Part shown: positions 55,945 to 64,000 of the stretch, one piece after another
How the letters are laid out: each line of letters begins with the position of its first letter
Numbering within the stretch: the stretch's first letter is position 1
Source of the DNA: Chelativorans petroleitrophicus
GTDB lineage: Bacteria; Pseudomonadota; Alphaproteobacteria; Rhizobiales; Rhizobiaceae
Reading direction: 5' to 3'
Assembly: GCF_025398195.1 (NCBI RefSeq)
Contig: NZ_JAODNV010000005.1
Coordinates: 1-64,000, forward strand
Length of the DNA: 64,000 bases
Notes under the pieces: model-generated
The model's input: only the letters and a program-made list of their open reading frames with translations
Told to the model about the DNA's origin: nothing
Databases searched by the model: none
Made by a program: the position numbers and the translations under genes

Positions 55945-57363
55945 TTGAGCGAGCCGGAGACCGAAGCGCATGACAGCGGCCCGGCCGAAGCGCCGGAGCG
56001 CGGCATCTATGACGAGGACGGCGTGATTTCGCCGGATTTTCTCGCTCGCGTCGGCGCAGCCATAGCCGACGGTGACACCGCCGCCCTCAAGCAGGGTGTG
56101 GCCTCGCTGCACCAGTCGGAAATCGGCGATCTTCTGGAAGCACTCCAGCCGGAGCAGCGCCGGGCGCTCGTCCGGCTCATGGGCGCGGAGTTCGATTTCA
56201 CGGCGCTGACGGAGGTGGACGAGGCGATTCGCCTCGACATCGTGGAAAGCCTGCCCAACGAGCAGATTGCCGAGGCCGTTCAGCAGCTCGATTCGGACGA
56301 CGCCGTCTACATCCTTGAAGACCTCGATCCCGAGGATCAGGAGGAAATCCTAGCTCAGCTTCCCTTCACCGAGCGCGTGCGCCTGCGCCGCTCGCTCGGG
56401 TATCCGGAAGAGACGGCCGGCCGGCGCATGCAGACGGAGTTCGTCGCTGTCCCGCCTTTTTGGACCGTGGGCCAGACGATCGACTACATGCGCGAAGACC
56501 GGAACCTGCCCGATTCCTTCTCGCAGATTTTCGTCATCGACCCCACGTTTCGGCTGGTGGGCGCCGTCGATCTCGACCGGATCCTGCGCACGCAGCGCTC
56601 GGTCAAGATCGAAGACATCATGCACGAGACGCGACACGCGATTCCCGCCACGATGGACCAGGAGGAGGCCGCACGAATATTCGAGCAGTACGACCTGCTC
56701 TCGGCCGCTGTTGTGGACGAAAACGATCGGCTGGTGGGCGTGCTCACCATCGATGACGTGGTGGATGTCATCACGCAGGAAGCGGAAGAAGACCTCCTGC
56801 GCATGGGCGGCGTGGGCGACGAGGAACTGTCCGATTCGGTGCTGGCGGCGGGGCGTTCCCGCGTCCCGTGGCTGATGGTAAACCTCATAACCGCCTTTCT
56901 TGCCGCCTCCGTCATCAGCCTGTTCGACGCGACCATCGAGCAGGTGGTGGCGCTCGCTGTGCTCATGCCCATCGTCGCGGGCATGGGGGGCAATGCGGGA
57001 TCGCAGACCATGACCGTGACGGTGCGGGCGCTCGCCACCGGCGATCTCGGCGCTCACAATGCCTGGCGCATCATCCGCCGCGAGATCGGCGTGGGGCTGC
57101 TGAATGGCGTCGTCTTCGCCACCCTGATCGGCCTCATCGCCGGCACCTGGTTCGACAGCGTCACCATTGGGGGAATCATCGCTGCGGCCATGATCATCAA
57201 TATGTTCGTGGCCGCGCTTGCCGGAATCCTTATCCCGCTGCTCCTAAACCGTCTGGGTATCGACCCGGCGGTCGCTTCCTCTGTCTTCCTGACGACCATT
57301 ACGGACGTGGTCGGCTTCTTCGCCTTCCTCGGCCTCGCCACCTGGTGGTTCGGGCTTCTTTGA
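55945..57363 (+). CDS. mgtE: Magnesium transporter MgtE
   Basis: Encodes 472 residues from a TTG start, which AAGGAGAG places with good spacing. An acidic cytosolic N domain (36-150; QLDSDDAVYILEDLDPEDQ), two CBS domains (about 150-270) and a five-helix pore (295-472) with MPIVAGMGGNAGSQTMTV, the Mg-binding pore signature. The acidic domains gate the channel by cytosolic magnesium. Convergent with the MFS gene (7-base gap). Confidence 0.95.
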   Translation: MSEPETEAHDSGPAEAPERGIYDEDGVISPDFLARVGAAIADGDTAALKQGVASLHQSEIGDLLEALQPEQRRALVRLMGAEFDFTALTEVDEAIRLDIVESLPNEQIAEAVQQLDSDDAVYILEDLDPEDQEEILAQLPFTERVRLRRSLGYPEETAGRRMQTEFVAVPPFWTVGQTIDYMREDRNLPDSFSQIFVIDPTFRLVGAVDLDRILRTQRSVKIEDIMHETRHAIPATMDQEEAARIFEQYDLLSAAVVDENDRLVGVLTIDDVVDVITQEAEEDLLRMGGVGDEELSDSVLAAGRSRVPWLMVNLITAFLAASVISLFDATIEQVVALAVLMPIVAGMGGNAGSQTMTVTVRALATGDLGAHNAWRIIRREIGVGLLNGVVFATLIGLIAGTWFDSVTIGGIIAAAMIINMFVAALAGILIPLLLNRLGIDPAVASSVFLTTITDVVGFFAFLGLATWWFGLL

Positions 57364-57370
57364 TCGGCTG

Positions 57371-58609
57371 TCAGACCGTTGCCGAGGCGAGGCGGCGCGA
57401 GCGCAGCAGAATCGTGAACATCACCGCCGCATTGAGCACGTTCCAGGCTATGCCGTTGAGGAACGCAGCCCGATACGAGCCCGTGAGATCGTAGATAAAG
57501 CCCGACATCCAGCCGCCCACCGCCATGCCAATAATGGTCGCCATCACGACGATACCGACCCGCTGCCCCGCTTCGCGCGCGGGCAAGTATTCGCGTATGA
57601 TGATGGCGTAGCAGGGAACGATGCCGCCCTGCGCCAGGCCGAACACTAGCGAGACGATGTAAAGCGACGCGAGCCCGTCGAAGGGGATGTACAGGGCGAG
57701 TGACAGGCCCTGCAGCACCGAGCCGATGAGAAGCGTACGCACGCCGCCGATGACGTCGGCGACCATGCCCGAGGCAAGCCGGCTGACGATGCCGCCCGCT
57801 AGCATCAGCGACAGCATCTCCGCGCCGCGCGCAACCCCGTATCCCAAATCGACGCAATAGGCGACGATGTGCACCTGCGGCATGGACATGGCCACGCAGC
57901 AGGCAAGGCCCGCCACGACCAGCAGCCCTTGCAGAACGGCAGGCGAGAATGGGCTCGCGCCCCGCCCGGGGCGGGAGCCGTTGACCCGGCCTGCCGCCGC
58001 ACTCGAAGCCTCGGGCGGATCCGCCTGCAGCATGAATGTCAGGGGCAGGATCATCACGATGCAGACGATTGCGATGACGACGAACGCCAGGCGCCAGCTC
58101 CCGCTCTCGAGAATGAGCTTGATGACGGTTGGCCAGACCACGCCGGCCAGATAATTGCCGCTGGCGACCGCCGCCACGGCGATGCCGCGGCGCCGTTCGA
58201 ACCAGTGCGAGATGTCGGCAATCAAGGGACCGAAGGTGGCCGAAGCCCCGAGCCCCACCAGCCCCTGGAGTATCGTGAACTGCCAGATGGACTGGGAAAG
58301 CGCGCAGAGCGCGAAGCCCGCTGCGAGTGCCACGCCCGCAAGCGCCACGGGCAAGGCGATTCCAAACCGGTCCACATAGCGACCGATGACAACGTTGCCC
58401 AAGGCAAAGCCGATCATGGCCGACGTGTAGGGCAGGGACGCCTGGGCGCGTTCCACCGCGAAATCAGCCTGCACGTAGGGCAAGACGACGATGAAGGCCC
58501 ACATGCCCACGCTGCCCACAGTGGCGAGCGCCACGCACAATCCGAGGCGCAGCCAGGAATAAAGGTCGTCCGGCCGGCGCTCACCGGCTTCAGGCATGGG
58601 CGTGAGCAT
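57371..58609 (-). CDS. MFS transporter, oxalate/formate or monocarboxylate type
   Basis: Encodes 412 residues with twelve helices. FAVERAQASLPYTSAMIGFALGNVVIGRYVDRFG, GPLIADISHWFERRRGIAVAAVASG and GLAQGGIVPCYAIIIREYL fit the OFA/MCT-like branch. Substrate uncertain. In-frame ATGs at 58609 and 58597. The first was kept. Confidence 0.85.
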   Translation of the reverse strand: MLTPMPEAGERRPDDLYSWLRLGLCVALATVGSVGMWAFIVVLPYVQADFAVERAQASLPYTSAMIGFALGNVVIGRYVDRFGIALPVALAGVALAAGFALCALSQSIWQFTILQGLVGLGASATFGPLIADISHWFERRRGIAVAAVASGNYLAGVVWPTVIKLILESGSWRLAFVVIAIVCIVMILPLTFMLQADPPEASSAAAGRVNGSRPGRGASPFSPAVLQGLLVVAGLACCVAMSMPQVHIVAYCVDLGYGVARGAEMLSLMLAGGIVSRLASGMVADVIGGVRTLLIGSVLQGLSLALYIPFDGLASLYIVSLVFGLAQGGIVPCYAIIIREYLPAREAGQRVGIVVMATIIGMAVGGWMSGFIYDLTGSYRAAFLNGIAWNVLNAAVMFTILLRSRRLASATV

Positions 58610-58701
58610 AGCTTCTTCCGCTTTTTGACGCGCCCAGCGTTACCGGGCTGGGAGGTAGTTGCAATAGAGCCAAGGGCCGACTATCGGCTGTCCTACGGGG
58701 T

Positions 58702-60006
58702 TCAATCCTCCACCTCCGGCCGCAGGCGTTTGCCGCGGCCGAAGGTATAGCCGGTCTCCACCGCCTGCCGGCCGTATTTTTCGCGCAAGGCGTCGATGGC
58801 GCCTTCGGCAAGAGCGCGCTTGTACGACAGGCGGTCAACGAGATCCGGCGGGTCGGCCAATGCCGCATCCGTAAGATCACTGACGCCGATCCCGATGAGG
58901 CGGAACATCGTGCCGTCCGCTTCGCGCTTCAGCATGTCGAAGCCTGCCGAGAAGATCCGGTCGGCAAGCCGGGTGGGATTGGCCAGTTGCCTGCTGCGCG
59001 TGCGGATGCGGAAATCGGCCGTCTTCAGCTTGAGCACAACCGTGCGCCCGCCTATGCCCGCCTTCTTCAGGCGTGCCGAAACGCGCTCGCTCAGTGCCCG
59101 CAGGATCGGCAGGAGATCATCAACACGGGAAAGATCGCGGTCGAAGGTGGTTTCGGACGAGACGCTCTTGGCTTCCCCGCGCGGCTCCACTTTCCTATCG
59201 TCCTGGCCGCGGGAGAGCCGGTAAAGCCGGTCGCCCATCGTGCCGTAGCGGCGCATGAGATCGGCACGCTCCATGTGCTGAAGCTGGCCGATGGTGTGGA
59301 TGCCGTCTGCGGAAAGTGTGGCGGCGAAGGTCTTCCCCACGCCCCAGATTGCCGTGACGGGCTGCTCGGCCAGAAAAGTCAACGCGTCCGCCCGCCCGAT
59401 GACGGAAAAGCCGCGCGGCTTTTGAAGGTCGGAGGCCACCTTGGCCAGGAACTTGCAATAGGAAAGACCGATGGAAACCGTAATCCCGATTTCCTCCTCC
59501 ACCTGCCGGGCAAATCGGGCGAGCACCATGGCAGGCGACGCTCCATGCAGGCGCTCGGTGCCCGAGAGGTCGAGAAAGGCCTCGTCAATGGAAAGCGGCT
59601 CGACCAGCGGCGTGAGCGCCAGCATCATGGCGCGGACCTCCCGGCCCACGCGCGCATATTTCTCCATGTCCGGCTTGATGACGATGGCCTCGGGACAGGC
59701 TTGGAGCGCCTTGAACATCGGCATGGCCGAGCGCACCCCCTTGATCCGGGCGATGTAGCAGGCGGTGGAAACAACGCCGCGCTTGCCGCCGCCGATGATG
59801 ACCGGCTTGTCGCGCAACTCGGGATTGTCGCGCTTCTCCACCGCCGCGTAGAAGGCGTCGCAGTCGATATGGGCAAGGGAAAGCGTCTCCAGTTCCGGGT
59901 GGCGCAGAACTCGCGGGCTGCCGCACGCTCGGCAGCGCCGCTCGCCCGGTCCGGTGCGGTAGAGGCAGTCGCGGCAGATGCCTGGCACAGCGGCGTTGAC
60001 GACCAT
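58702..60006 (-). CDS. dinB: DNA polymerase IV with N-terminal zinc ribbon
   Basis: Encodes 434 residues. Y-family polymerase: [17 protein letters not shown] and [11 protein letters not shown] with the catalytic acidic residues, [15 protein letters not shown] and [11 protein letters not shown] (helix-hairpin-helix), then the little-finger domain. An extra 40-residue N-terminal piece has Cys11, Cys14, Cys25 and Cys28, a likely zinc ribbon seen in some alphaproteobacterial DinB. Translesion synthesis in the cytosol. Confidence 0.94.
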   Translation of the reverse strand: MVVNAAVPGICRDCLYRTGPGERRCRACGSPRVLRHPELETLSLAHIDCDAFYAAVEKRDNPELRDKPVIIGGGKRGVVSTACYIARIKGVRSAMPMFKALQACPEAIVIKPDMEKYARVGREVRAMMLALTPLVEPLSIDEAFLDLSGTERLHGASPAMVLARFARQVEEEIGITVSIGLSYCKFLAKVASDLQKPRGFSVIGRADALTFLAEQPVTAIWGVGKTFAATLSADGIHTIGQLQHMERADLMRRYGTMGDRLYRLSRGQDDRKVEPRGEAKSVSSETTFDRDLSRVDDLLPILRALSERVSARLKKAGIGGRTVVLKLKTADFRIRTRSRQLANPTRLADRIFSAGFDMLKREADGTMFRLIGIGVSDLTDAALADPPDLVDRLSYKRALAEGAIDALREKYGRQAVETGYTFGRGKRLRPEVED

Positions 60007-60098
60007 GTCGATTTATCTGGAACGCATAGGGAACAGCAGCATATGGCATCCCGCGCGCGCCGACAAGAAAAGCGAGAGGACGACTCTGCGCTGGTCTC

Positions 60099-60383
60099 CT
60101 ATGGCTGGATATCCCAATCCTCCTGGCCGAAGGGGAGCGCCCTGTGCGCGGCTGCGATCTCCTGCGGCGCAAGACCGCTCGCCTGGGTGAAGGCCATCAG
60201 CGTCGGCTCGTGGGCGAGCAGAAATTGCAGCACACCGGCGAGAAATCCGGGCTCCCGCGCAGCCTGCCTGATCTGGCCCGCGTCAATCCCCGTTATCGCC
60301 AGAAAGCGGGGCAGAAGCTCCGGGTCGCCGGCAATGAAGGAAAGCGCCTGGATGGCGATGGTTTCGGCGTCATCCCTCCCCAT
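60099..60383 (-). CDS. DUF3572 family protein
   Basis: Encodes 94 residues. AETIAIQALSFIAGDPELLPRFLAITGID, PGFLAGVLQFLLAHEPTLMAF and PALPFGQEDWDIQP-like ending (RALPFGQEDWD) match DUF3572, a short helical protein of unknown role found beside divK in rhizobia. The start at the second Met block (60383) was chosen because the upstream 24 residues look non-coding. Confidence 0.88.
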   Translation of the reverse strand: MGRDDAETIAIQALSFIAGDPELLPRFLAITGIDAGQIRQAAREPGFLAGVLQFLLAHEPTLMAFTQASGLAPQEIAAAHRALPFGQEDWDIQP

Positions 60384-60469
60384 GGTGGCTGCTCCCGGTG
60401 TTGCGTCCGTAACGATGATGGTGCCATAAGGACGGTATAAAGAGTTCGCAAGCACGCAAGGGCAATGCC

Positions 60470-60496
60470 TTCAATTTGAAGGGAAGAATTTCCCTT
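60470..60496. repeat. Tandem small palindromes upstream of divK
   Basis: TTCAATTTGAA (60470-60480) runs into AAGGGAA-GAAT-TTCCCTT (60479-60496). They sit between the divergent DUF3572 and divK genes, about 93 bases before the divK start. Could be protein sites or a 5' leader hairpin. Confidence 0.4.
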
Positions 60497-60588
60497 TTCG
60501 TAAGGCAGATCGTGCCAAGAGAGCCTGAAGCGAAATAGCTGAAGTGCTTGGTCACACGTCACGACAGCGCTGAACGGTGCGGGGTGCC

Positions 60589-60960
60589 ATGCCGAAAAAG
60601 GTCATGATCGTCGAGGACAACGAGCTCAACATGAAGCTCTTCCGCGACCTTATTGAGGCCAGCGGTTATGAGACTGTGCGCACGCGCAACGGTCTTCAGG
60701 CGCTCGAACTTGCGCGCGACCATCGCCCCGACCTCATCCTCATGGACATTCAGCTTCCGGAAGTTTCGGGGCTCGAGGTCACCAAGTGGCTGAAGCAGGA
60801 TGACGAGCTGCATACGATTCCGGTTATCGCCGTCACCGCCTTCGCCATGAAGGGAGACGAGGAGCGCATCCGCCAGGGCGGCTGCGAGGCCTATATCTCG
60901 AAACCGATCTCGGTCCCGAGCTTTATCGAAACGATCAAATCCTATCTCGGTGACGCGTAA
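60589..60960 (+). CDS. divK: Single-domain response regulator DivK
   Basis: Encodes 123 residues, a receiver domain only. [20 protein letters not shown], phospho-acceptor Asp53 ([11 protein letters not shown]), Thr83 (VTAFAM) and Lys105 (YISKPIS). Controls CtrA activity through DivL/CckA and is phosphorylated by PleC/DivJ-type kinases. A kinase of that type is encoded at 1.8-3.3 kb. Next to pleD (37-base gap), as in relatives. Confidence 0.97.
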   Translation: MPKKVMIVEDNELNMKLFRDLIEASGYETVRTRNGLQALELARDHRPDLILMDIQLPEVSGLEVTKWLKQDDELHTIPVIAVTAFAMKGDEERIRQGGCEAYISKPISVPSFIETIKSYLGDA

Positions 60961-60997
60961 TGGTCCGTAGGGGGCGACCAGGGAGGGACCGTCGGCC

Positions 60998-62371
60998 ATG
61001 ACTGCGCGCATTCTCGTGGTCGACGACGTTCCCGCCAATCTTAAGCTGCTCGAGGCGCGCCTTCTGGCGGAATATTACGACGTGGTAACCGCGCGCTCGG
61101 GGCCGGATGCCATCGAAATCTGCGAGGTGAGCAGGGTCGATGTGGTCCTCCTCGACGTGATGATGCCGGGCATGGACGGCTTTGAGGTGTGCCGGCGCCT
61201 CAAGGCCGATCCCTCCACCACGCATATTCCGGTCATCATGATCACGGCGCTGGACCAACCGGCCGACCGCGTGCGAGGGCTCGAAGCCGGGGCGGATGAC
61301 TTTCTCACCAAGCCGGTAAAGGACCTGCAACTGCTTACGCGGGTCAAGAGCCTGGCGCGGCTGAAGGCGCTGACCGACGAATTGCGCCTTCGCGCTGCCA
61401 CGACGCGGAATATTGGCATCGAGCAGCTGCTGCAGCAGAAGATTGGTGACACTGACGAGAGGCCGAGCGTGCTGCTCGTGGAGGAAGACGAGGCCTCCGG
61501 AGCACAGATCAAACGCATTCTGCGCGGCCACTTCGAGGTGGAGGTCGCCGCCGATCCGCAAGCCGCGCTTCAGCGTGCCGCCGGCGGGGCATTTGAATGC
61601 GTCATCGTCTCCACTCGGTCGTCCAGATACGATCCGCTTCGGCTGTGCGCGCAGTTGAGAGCTCTGGAGCGTGCGCATCTCGTGCCCATCATCCTTCTCG
61701 CGGACGAGCAGGACGAGGAGTATGTGATCCGGGGGCTGGAGCTCGCAGTGAACGACTATGTGCTGCGGCCAGTAGAACGCCAGGAGCTGGTTGCGCGTCT
61801 GCGCACGCAGATCCGCCGCAAACGCTACAATGACGGGCTGCGCTCCAGCGTCGCGCGCACGGTGGAGATGGCCGTTACCGATCCGCTGACCGGCCTGCAC
61901 AATCGCCGCTATCTCGACAGCCATCTTCAGACCCTTTTCGACCGGGCAGTGGCCCGCCGGCGGCCTCTGTCCGTCATGTTTGCCGACGTGGACCGCTTTA
62001 AGGCCATCAACGATACCTTGGGGCATGACGCGGGAGACGCGGTGCTCAAGGAGTTCGCCGGCCGGCTGCGCAGGAACCTGCGCGGGATCGATCTTGTCTG
62101 CCGCTATGGTGGCGAGGAGTTCGTCATCGTCATGCCGGAGACCGAACTTGCCATCGCCGAGAAGGTCGCTGAGCGCGTCCGGCGGCAGATCGCGGAAAGC
62201 CCGTTCCACATTGGGGAGGGCCGCCCACCGATTTCGATCACAGCCAGTCTGGGAGTGGCTGCAAGGCGCGAGGGTGAAGATACCGTCAGGGCTCTGATAA
62301 AGCGCGCCGACATGGCCCTCTATGAAGCCAAGACCCGCGGGCGGAATCGCGTCGTTGCCCCCGCAGCCTGA
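60998..62371 (+). CDS. pleD: Response regulator-diguanylate cyclase PleD
   Basis: Encodes 457 residues. REC1 (1-125, Asp53 phospho-acceptor), REC2 (about 152-275), where the acceptor region reads VSTRSSRYD so it is an adaptor without Asp, and a GGDEF domain with active-site GGEEF (371-375) and an inhibitory site RGID (362-365). Makes c-di-GMP at the pole. In an operon with divK. Confidence 0.96.
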   Translation: MTARILVVDDVPANLKLLEARLLAEYYDVVTARSGPDAIEICEVSRVDVVLLDVMMPGMDGFEVCRRLKADPSTTHIPVIMITALDQPADRVRGLEAGADDFLTKPVKDLQLLTRVKSLARLKALTDELRLRAATTRNIGIEQLLQQKIGDTDERPSVLLVEEDEASGAQIKRILRGHFEVEVAADPQAALQRAAGGAFECVIVSTRSSRYDPLRLCAQLRALERAHLVPIILLADEQDEEYVIRGLELAVNDYVLRPVERQELVARLRTQIRRKRYNDGLRSSVARTVEMAVTDPLTGLHNRRYLDSHLQTLFDRAVARRRPLSVMFADVDRFKAINDTLGHDAGDAVLKEFAGRLRRNLRGIDLVCRYGGEEFVIVMPETELAIAEKVAERVRRQIAESPFHIGEGRPPISITASLGVAARREGEDTVRALIKRADMALYEAKTRGRNRVVAPAA

Positions 62372-62460
62372 CCTAGGCGGGTGGCGGTCGATCACGAAAT
62401 TTACCTTAATGTTAAATTGTCCATCCGGGATGGTTAAGTAAGTATTGATTTTCGAGGCCA

Positions 62461-62694
62461 GTTGCGCGAGTGTCGCAACCGGTGGTGGACGGAACTTACG
62501 AGGCTAAGAGGTTCCGTATCCCCGATACCCCATGATGCTCAGGTCCGCCGCATCTCCTGGGTCGTGGGGTTGGCCGGTTGGCGCTGGCGTTATGTGGCCT
62601 CCTCGTACCGCTGCCAGATAGCCGACCGGCCCCCGAAATCTCAAAAGCATAATTCACACTGTGGCGCTGCCTCTTACTGCGGGCAGCGCTTTTT
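62461..62694 (+). ncRNA. Candidate structured RNA downstream of pleD, with terminator
   Basis: A 444-base non-coding interval after pleD. Stems seen: GTTGCG/CGCAAC (62461-62479), CGGAAC/GTTCCG (62490-62516), CCCCA..CAGG with CCTG..TGGGG (62528-62569), and a long stem GGCCGGTTGGC-CTGGC with GCCAG-GCCGACCGGCC (62572-62631, one G-T pair). It ends in an intrinsic terminator at 62664-62694. The exact 5' end is not known. I could not match it to a known family (6S, SRP, suhB and riboswitch motifs considered). The alternative is a long structured pleD 3' UTR. Confidence 0.5.
62664..62694 (+). terminator. Intrinsic terminator of the pleD-downstream RNA
   Basis: GCGCTGCC (62664-62671), loop, GGCAGCGC (62682-62689), then TTTTT. 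Plus strand; converges on rpmG. Confidence 0.8.
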
Positions 62695-62760
62695 CGCGTG
62701 ATCGGATTGGAAAAGGGGCCGGCTTTTTGCCGCGGGGAGCCGGATGCCTGAGGCACCAGC

Positions 62761-62785
62761 AAAAACGGCGCCTCGAAAGGCGCCG
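62761..62785 (-). terminator. Intrinsic terminator of rpmG
   Basis: CGGCGCCT-CGAA-AGGCGCCG (62766-62785) with five A before it on the plus strand, that is five T after the stem on the minus strand. About 30 bases after the rpmG stop. Confidence 0.88.
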
Positions 62786-62815
62786 CGAGACACGCATTGT
62801 GAATGCGGGGGAAGG

Positions 62816-62983
62816 TTACTTGATCTTCGCTTCCCGAAACTCGACATGCTTGCGCGCAACGGGATCGTATTTGCGCTTGGTCATCTTCTCCGTCATCGTG
62901 CGGCTGTTCTTCTTGGTGACGTAAAAGAAGCCGGTGTCGGCCGTCGACAGGAGCTTGATCTTGATGGTCGTGGCCTTGGCCAT
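62816..62983 (-). CDS. rpmG: 50S ribosomal protein L33
   Basis: Encodes 55 residues. Starts [20 protein letters not shown] and ends VEFREAKIK, with VTKKNSRT and [11 protein letters not shown] in between, standard for the alphaproteobacterial L33 without zinc cysteines. Small basic protein of the large ribosomal subunit. Own promoter (63062-63090) and terminator (62761-62785). Confidence 0.96.
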   Translation of the reverse strand: MAKATTIKIKLLSTADTGFFYVTKKNSRTMTEKMTKRKYDPVARKHVEFREAKIK

Positions 62984-63061
62984 GGGCGTGCGTCCGTATC
63001 TGCGGTTGGATGGGCGAGCCTGGCAGCAGCGATCGCAACAGGCGCGCGAAAACTCGCGCGA

Positions 63062-63090
63062 GACATAAAGACAATACCTGGAATGTCAAG
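63062..63090 (-). promoter_or_regulatory. Candidate sigma-70 promoter of rpmG
   Basis: On the minus strand, CTTGAC (63090-63085), 17 bases, TATGTC (63067-63062). Perfect -35. A palindrome CGCGCGA-GTTT-TCGCGCG (63060-63043) lies over the predicted start point. Confidence 0.5.
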
Positions 63091-63143
63091 CCCGTGTCCG
63101 GGTTCAGGACATATGAGGTGGCAACTTCGCCGCGCTCCGGCCG

Positions 63144-63905
63144 CTATAGCATCTCCCTGCGAAACCTGCCGCCGCGCGTGAAGTAGAAGGGCACGGGCTC
63201 GCCAGGCGAAAGCGTGGGATCTCTCTGAAGCCGCTTGCCGAGCTCTTCGAGGACCCTGCGCGTAATGGCGGCGACGTTGAGGCGCAGCGCCTCCGTGATT
63301 GGCAGCCAGGCGATGCCCTCCAGCTCTTCGGTGGGCGGACTCGGAAGTTCGACGGCAACCTCATCCCGGCGAGCAGCGAGGAAGCGGGTGTCAAAGCGGC
63401 GCACGTTCCCTGGCGGCGTGATCGCGCGGGCAATATAGCGCAGGCCGTCAAGAGCAGGCTGAATGCCATGCTTGGCGAAGCCCTGCCATTGCGGGCTTCT
63501 TGTCGCAAAGTCAGCCTTGCGGCCGACAAGAAGGCCGGCTTCCTCGTAGGTTTCCCGCAGCGCGGAAAGGGCGATCGCCCTGGCCCTGGCCCGCGCCGCG
63601 CGGGCACGTCCATCTCTGGCGCTGCCGGCGATCCTCGCCGCCTCCGCCGGATGGAGGTCGCTTGCAACAGTAATGCGGCTGTCGGAGGGATCGGTGCGTC
63701 CGCCGGGAAAGACGAAGCGTCCAGGCATGAAGGCGTGCCGCGCATGCCGCCTTCCCATCAGGACGAAAGGCTCGCCGCCGCGCCAGTCGATCAGGATGAG
63801 CGTGGCAGAGTCGCGTGGCCTGACAGGGGCAGGGGATGCGGCGTTGTGCCTCCTCCCTTCGGGCGTAGCCGTTTCCCCGTGCTCCAGCCTCTCGGCTTCC
63901 GCCAT
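63144..63905 (-). CDS. NUDIX hydrolase
   Basis: Encodes 253 residues. FVFPGGRTD begins the Nudix box region. A 30-residue basic/Ala-rich insertion then precedes ALRETYEEAGLLVG, which has the REx2EExG core. Such split-box Nudix proteins are common in alphaproteobacteria (CoA-pyrophosphatase-like). Substrate is unknown. The ATG at 63905 lies four bases after the upstream gene's stop. Confidence 0.88.
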   Translation of the reverse strand: MAEAERLEHGETATPEGRRHNAASPAPVRPRDSATLILIDWRGGEPFVLMGRRHARHAFMPGRFVFPGGRTDPSDSRITVASDLHPAEAARIAGSARDGRARAARARARAIALSALRETYEEAGLLVGRKADFATRSPQWQGFAKHGIQPALDGLRYIARAITPPGNVRRFDTRFLAARRDEVAVELPSPPTEELEGIAWLPITEALRLNVAAITRRVLEELGKRLQRDPTLSPGEPVPFYFTRGGRFRREML

Positions 63906-63909
63906 GATC

Positions 63910-64000
63910 TCAAAGCTCGGGGTGGGAATCGAGCATGTCTTTCTCGCCGCCGAAGCCATGCATCCTGAGCGCCCATTGCAGCCCCACCACCGCGCCTTTG
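63910..64000 (-). CDS. DUF983-like protein, C-terminal end only
   Basis: Partial; the rest lies beyond the window. The frame reads GAVVGLQWALRMHGFGGEKD and stops at TGA 63912-63910. The QWALRMHGF ending resembles the C-terminus of rhizobial DUF983 membrane proteins, which sit before the NUDIX and rpmG genes in relatives. Assignment from 29 residues only. Confidence 0.5.
   Translation of the reverse strand, partial: KGAVVGLQWALRMHGFGGEKDMLDSHPEL

Noticed and set aside
58987-60429. 480-codon plus-strand frame
   Set aside because: Antisense of dinB and DUF3572; low-complexity Arg/Ala/Gly composition without domains.
60935-62395. 486-codon minus-strand frame
   Set aside because: Antisense of pleD, whose domains and motifs are all intact; no recognisable protein in the antisense frame.
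62496-63089. 197-codon minus-strand frame over the pleD-rpmG interval
   Set aside because: It overlaps rpmG and two terminators in another frame; composition is not protein-like.

Overview
The window reads as a stretch of chromosome from a GC-rich alphaproteobacterium of the Hyphomicrobiales (Rhizobiales), most like the Phyllobacteriaceae/Mesorhizobium group. This rests on gene content and order: divK-pleD, a PleC/DivJ/PdhS-type kinase, a bacterial NDUFA12 homologue, the dsbA-aroQ-accB-accC-aat block, clpP-clpX-lon-hupB, and promoters that fit rhizobial sigma-70 and RpoH patterns. No genus can be fixed from sequence alone. No prophage, transposase, integrase, CRISPR array or rRNA is visible. 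One tRNA, tRNA-Leu(GAG), is present.

Layout. 1-3.3 kb: a truncated membrane aspartic-protease-like gene, a DUF1289 gene, a CobT homologue that has lost its catalytic signatures, and a cell-cycle-type histidine kinase. 3.3-6.5 kb: nuclease, GST, uracil-DNA glycosylase family protein, an Lrp-type regulator with two upstream palindromes, and a GNAT. 6.5-9.9 kb: a 3-hydroxyisobutyrate-dehydrogenase-like enzyme behind a polar amino acid ABC importer (binding protein and two permeases, no ATPase). 9.9-14.9 kb: molybdenum cofactor genes mobB, mobA and moaA around two transporters, then a DUF971 gene. 15-24 kb: envelope genes (L,D-transpeptidase, TrkH, M23 peptidase, Bcp peroxiredoxin, AsmA/DUF3971 giant). 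24-26 kb: tyrS and an alpha/beta hydrolase. 26-33.8 kb: a complete suf Fe-S assembly operon with an Irr-type iron box over its predicted promoter and an extra monooxygenase-fold gene between sufB and sufC. 33.9-42.3 kb: gatB, GNAT, NDUFA12, DUF2155 and, on the other strand, dsbA-aroQ-accB-accC-aat plus an M48 protease. 42.5-46.9 kb: uxaC, an AT-rich accessory patch with a small zinc-ribbon gene and a broken small gene, arylamine N-acetyltransferase, and a divergent Lrp/LysE export pair. 46.9-52.3 kb: ATP-dependent proteolysis (clpP, clpX, lon) with two candidate heat-shock promoters, then hupB. 52.3-64 kb: a dispersed-repeat-like element, ggt, lipB, tRNA-Leu, mgtE, an MFS carrier, dinB, DUF3572, divK-pleD, a candidate structured RNA with its own terminator, rpmG (55 codons), a NUDIX hydrolase and the 3' end of a DUF983-like gene.

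Most of the window is ordinary core genome. The observations most worth following are the catalytically depleted CobT homologue, the candidate structured RNA after pleD, the Irr box and extra gene of the suf operon, the Lrp/LysE operator, and the small-gene patch at 44.1-44.7 kb. I did not find a convincing wholly new multi-gene system.
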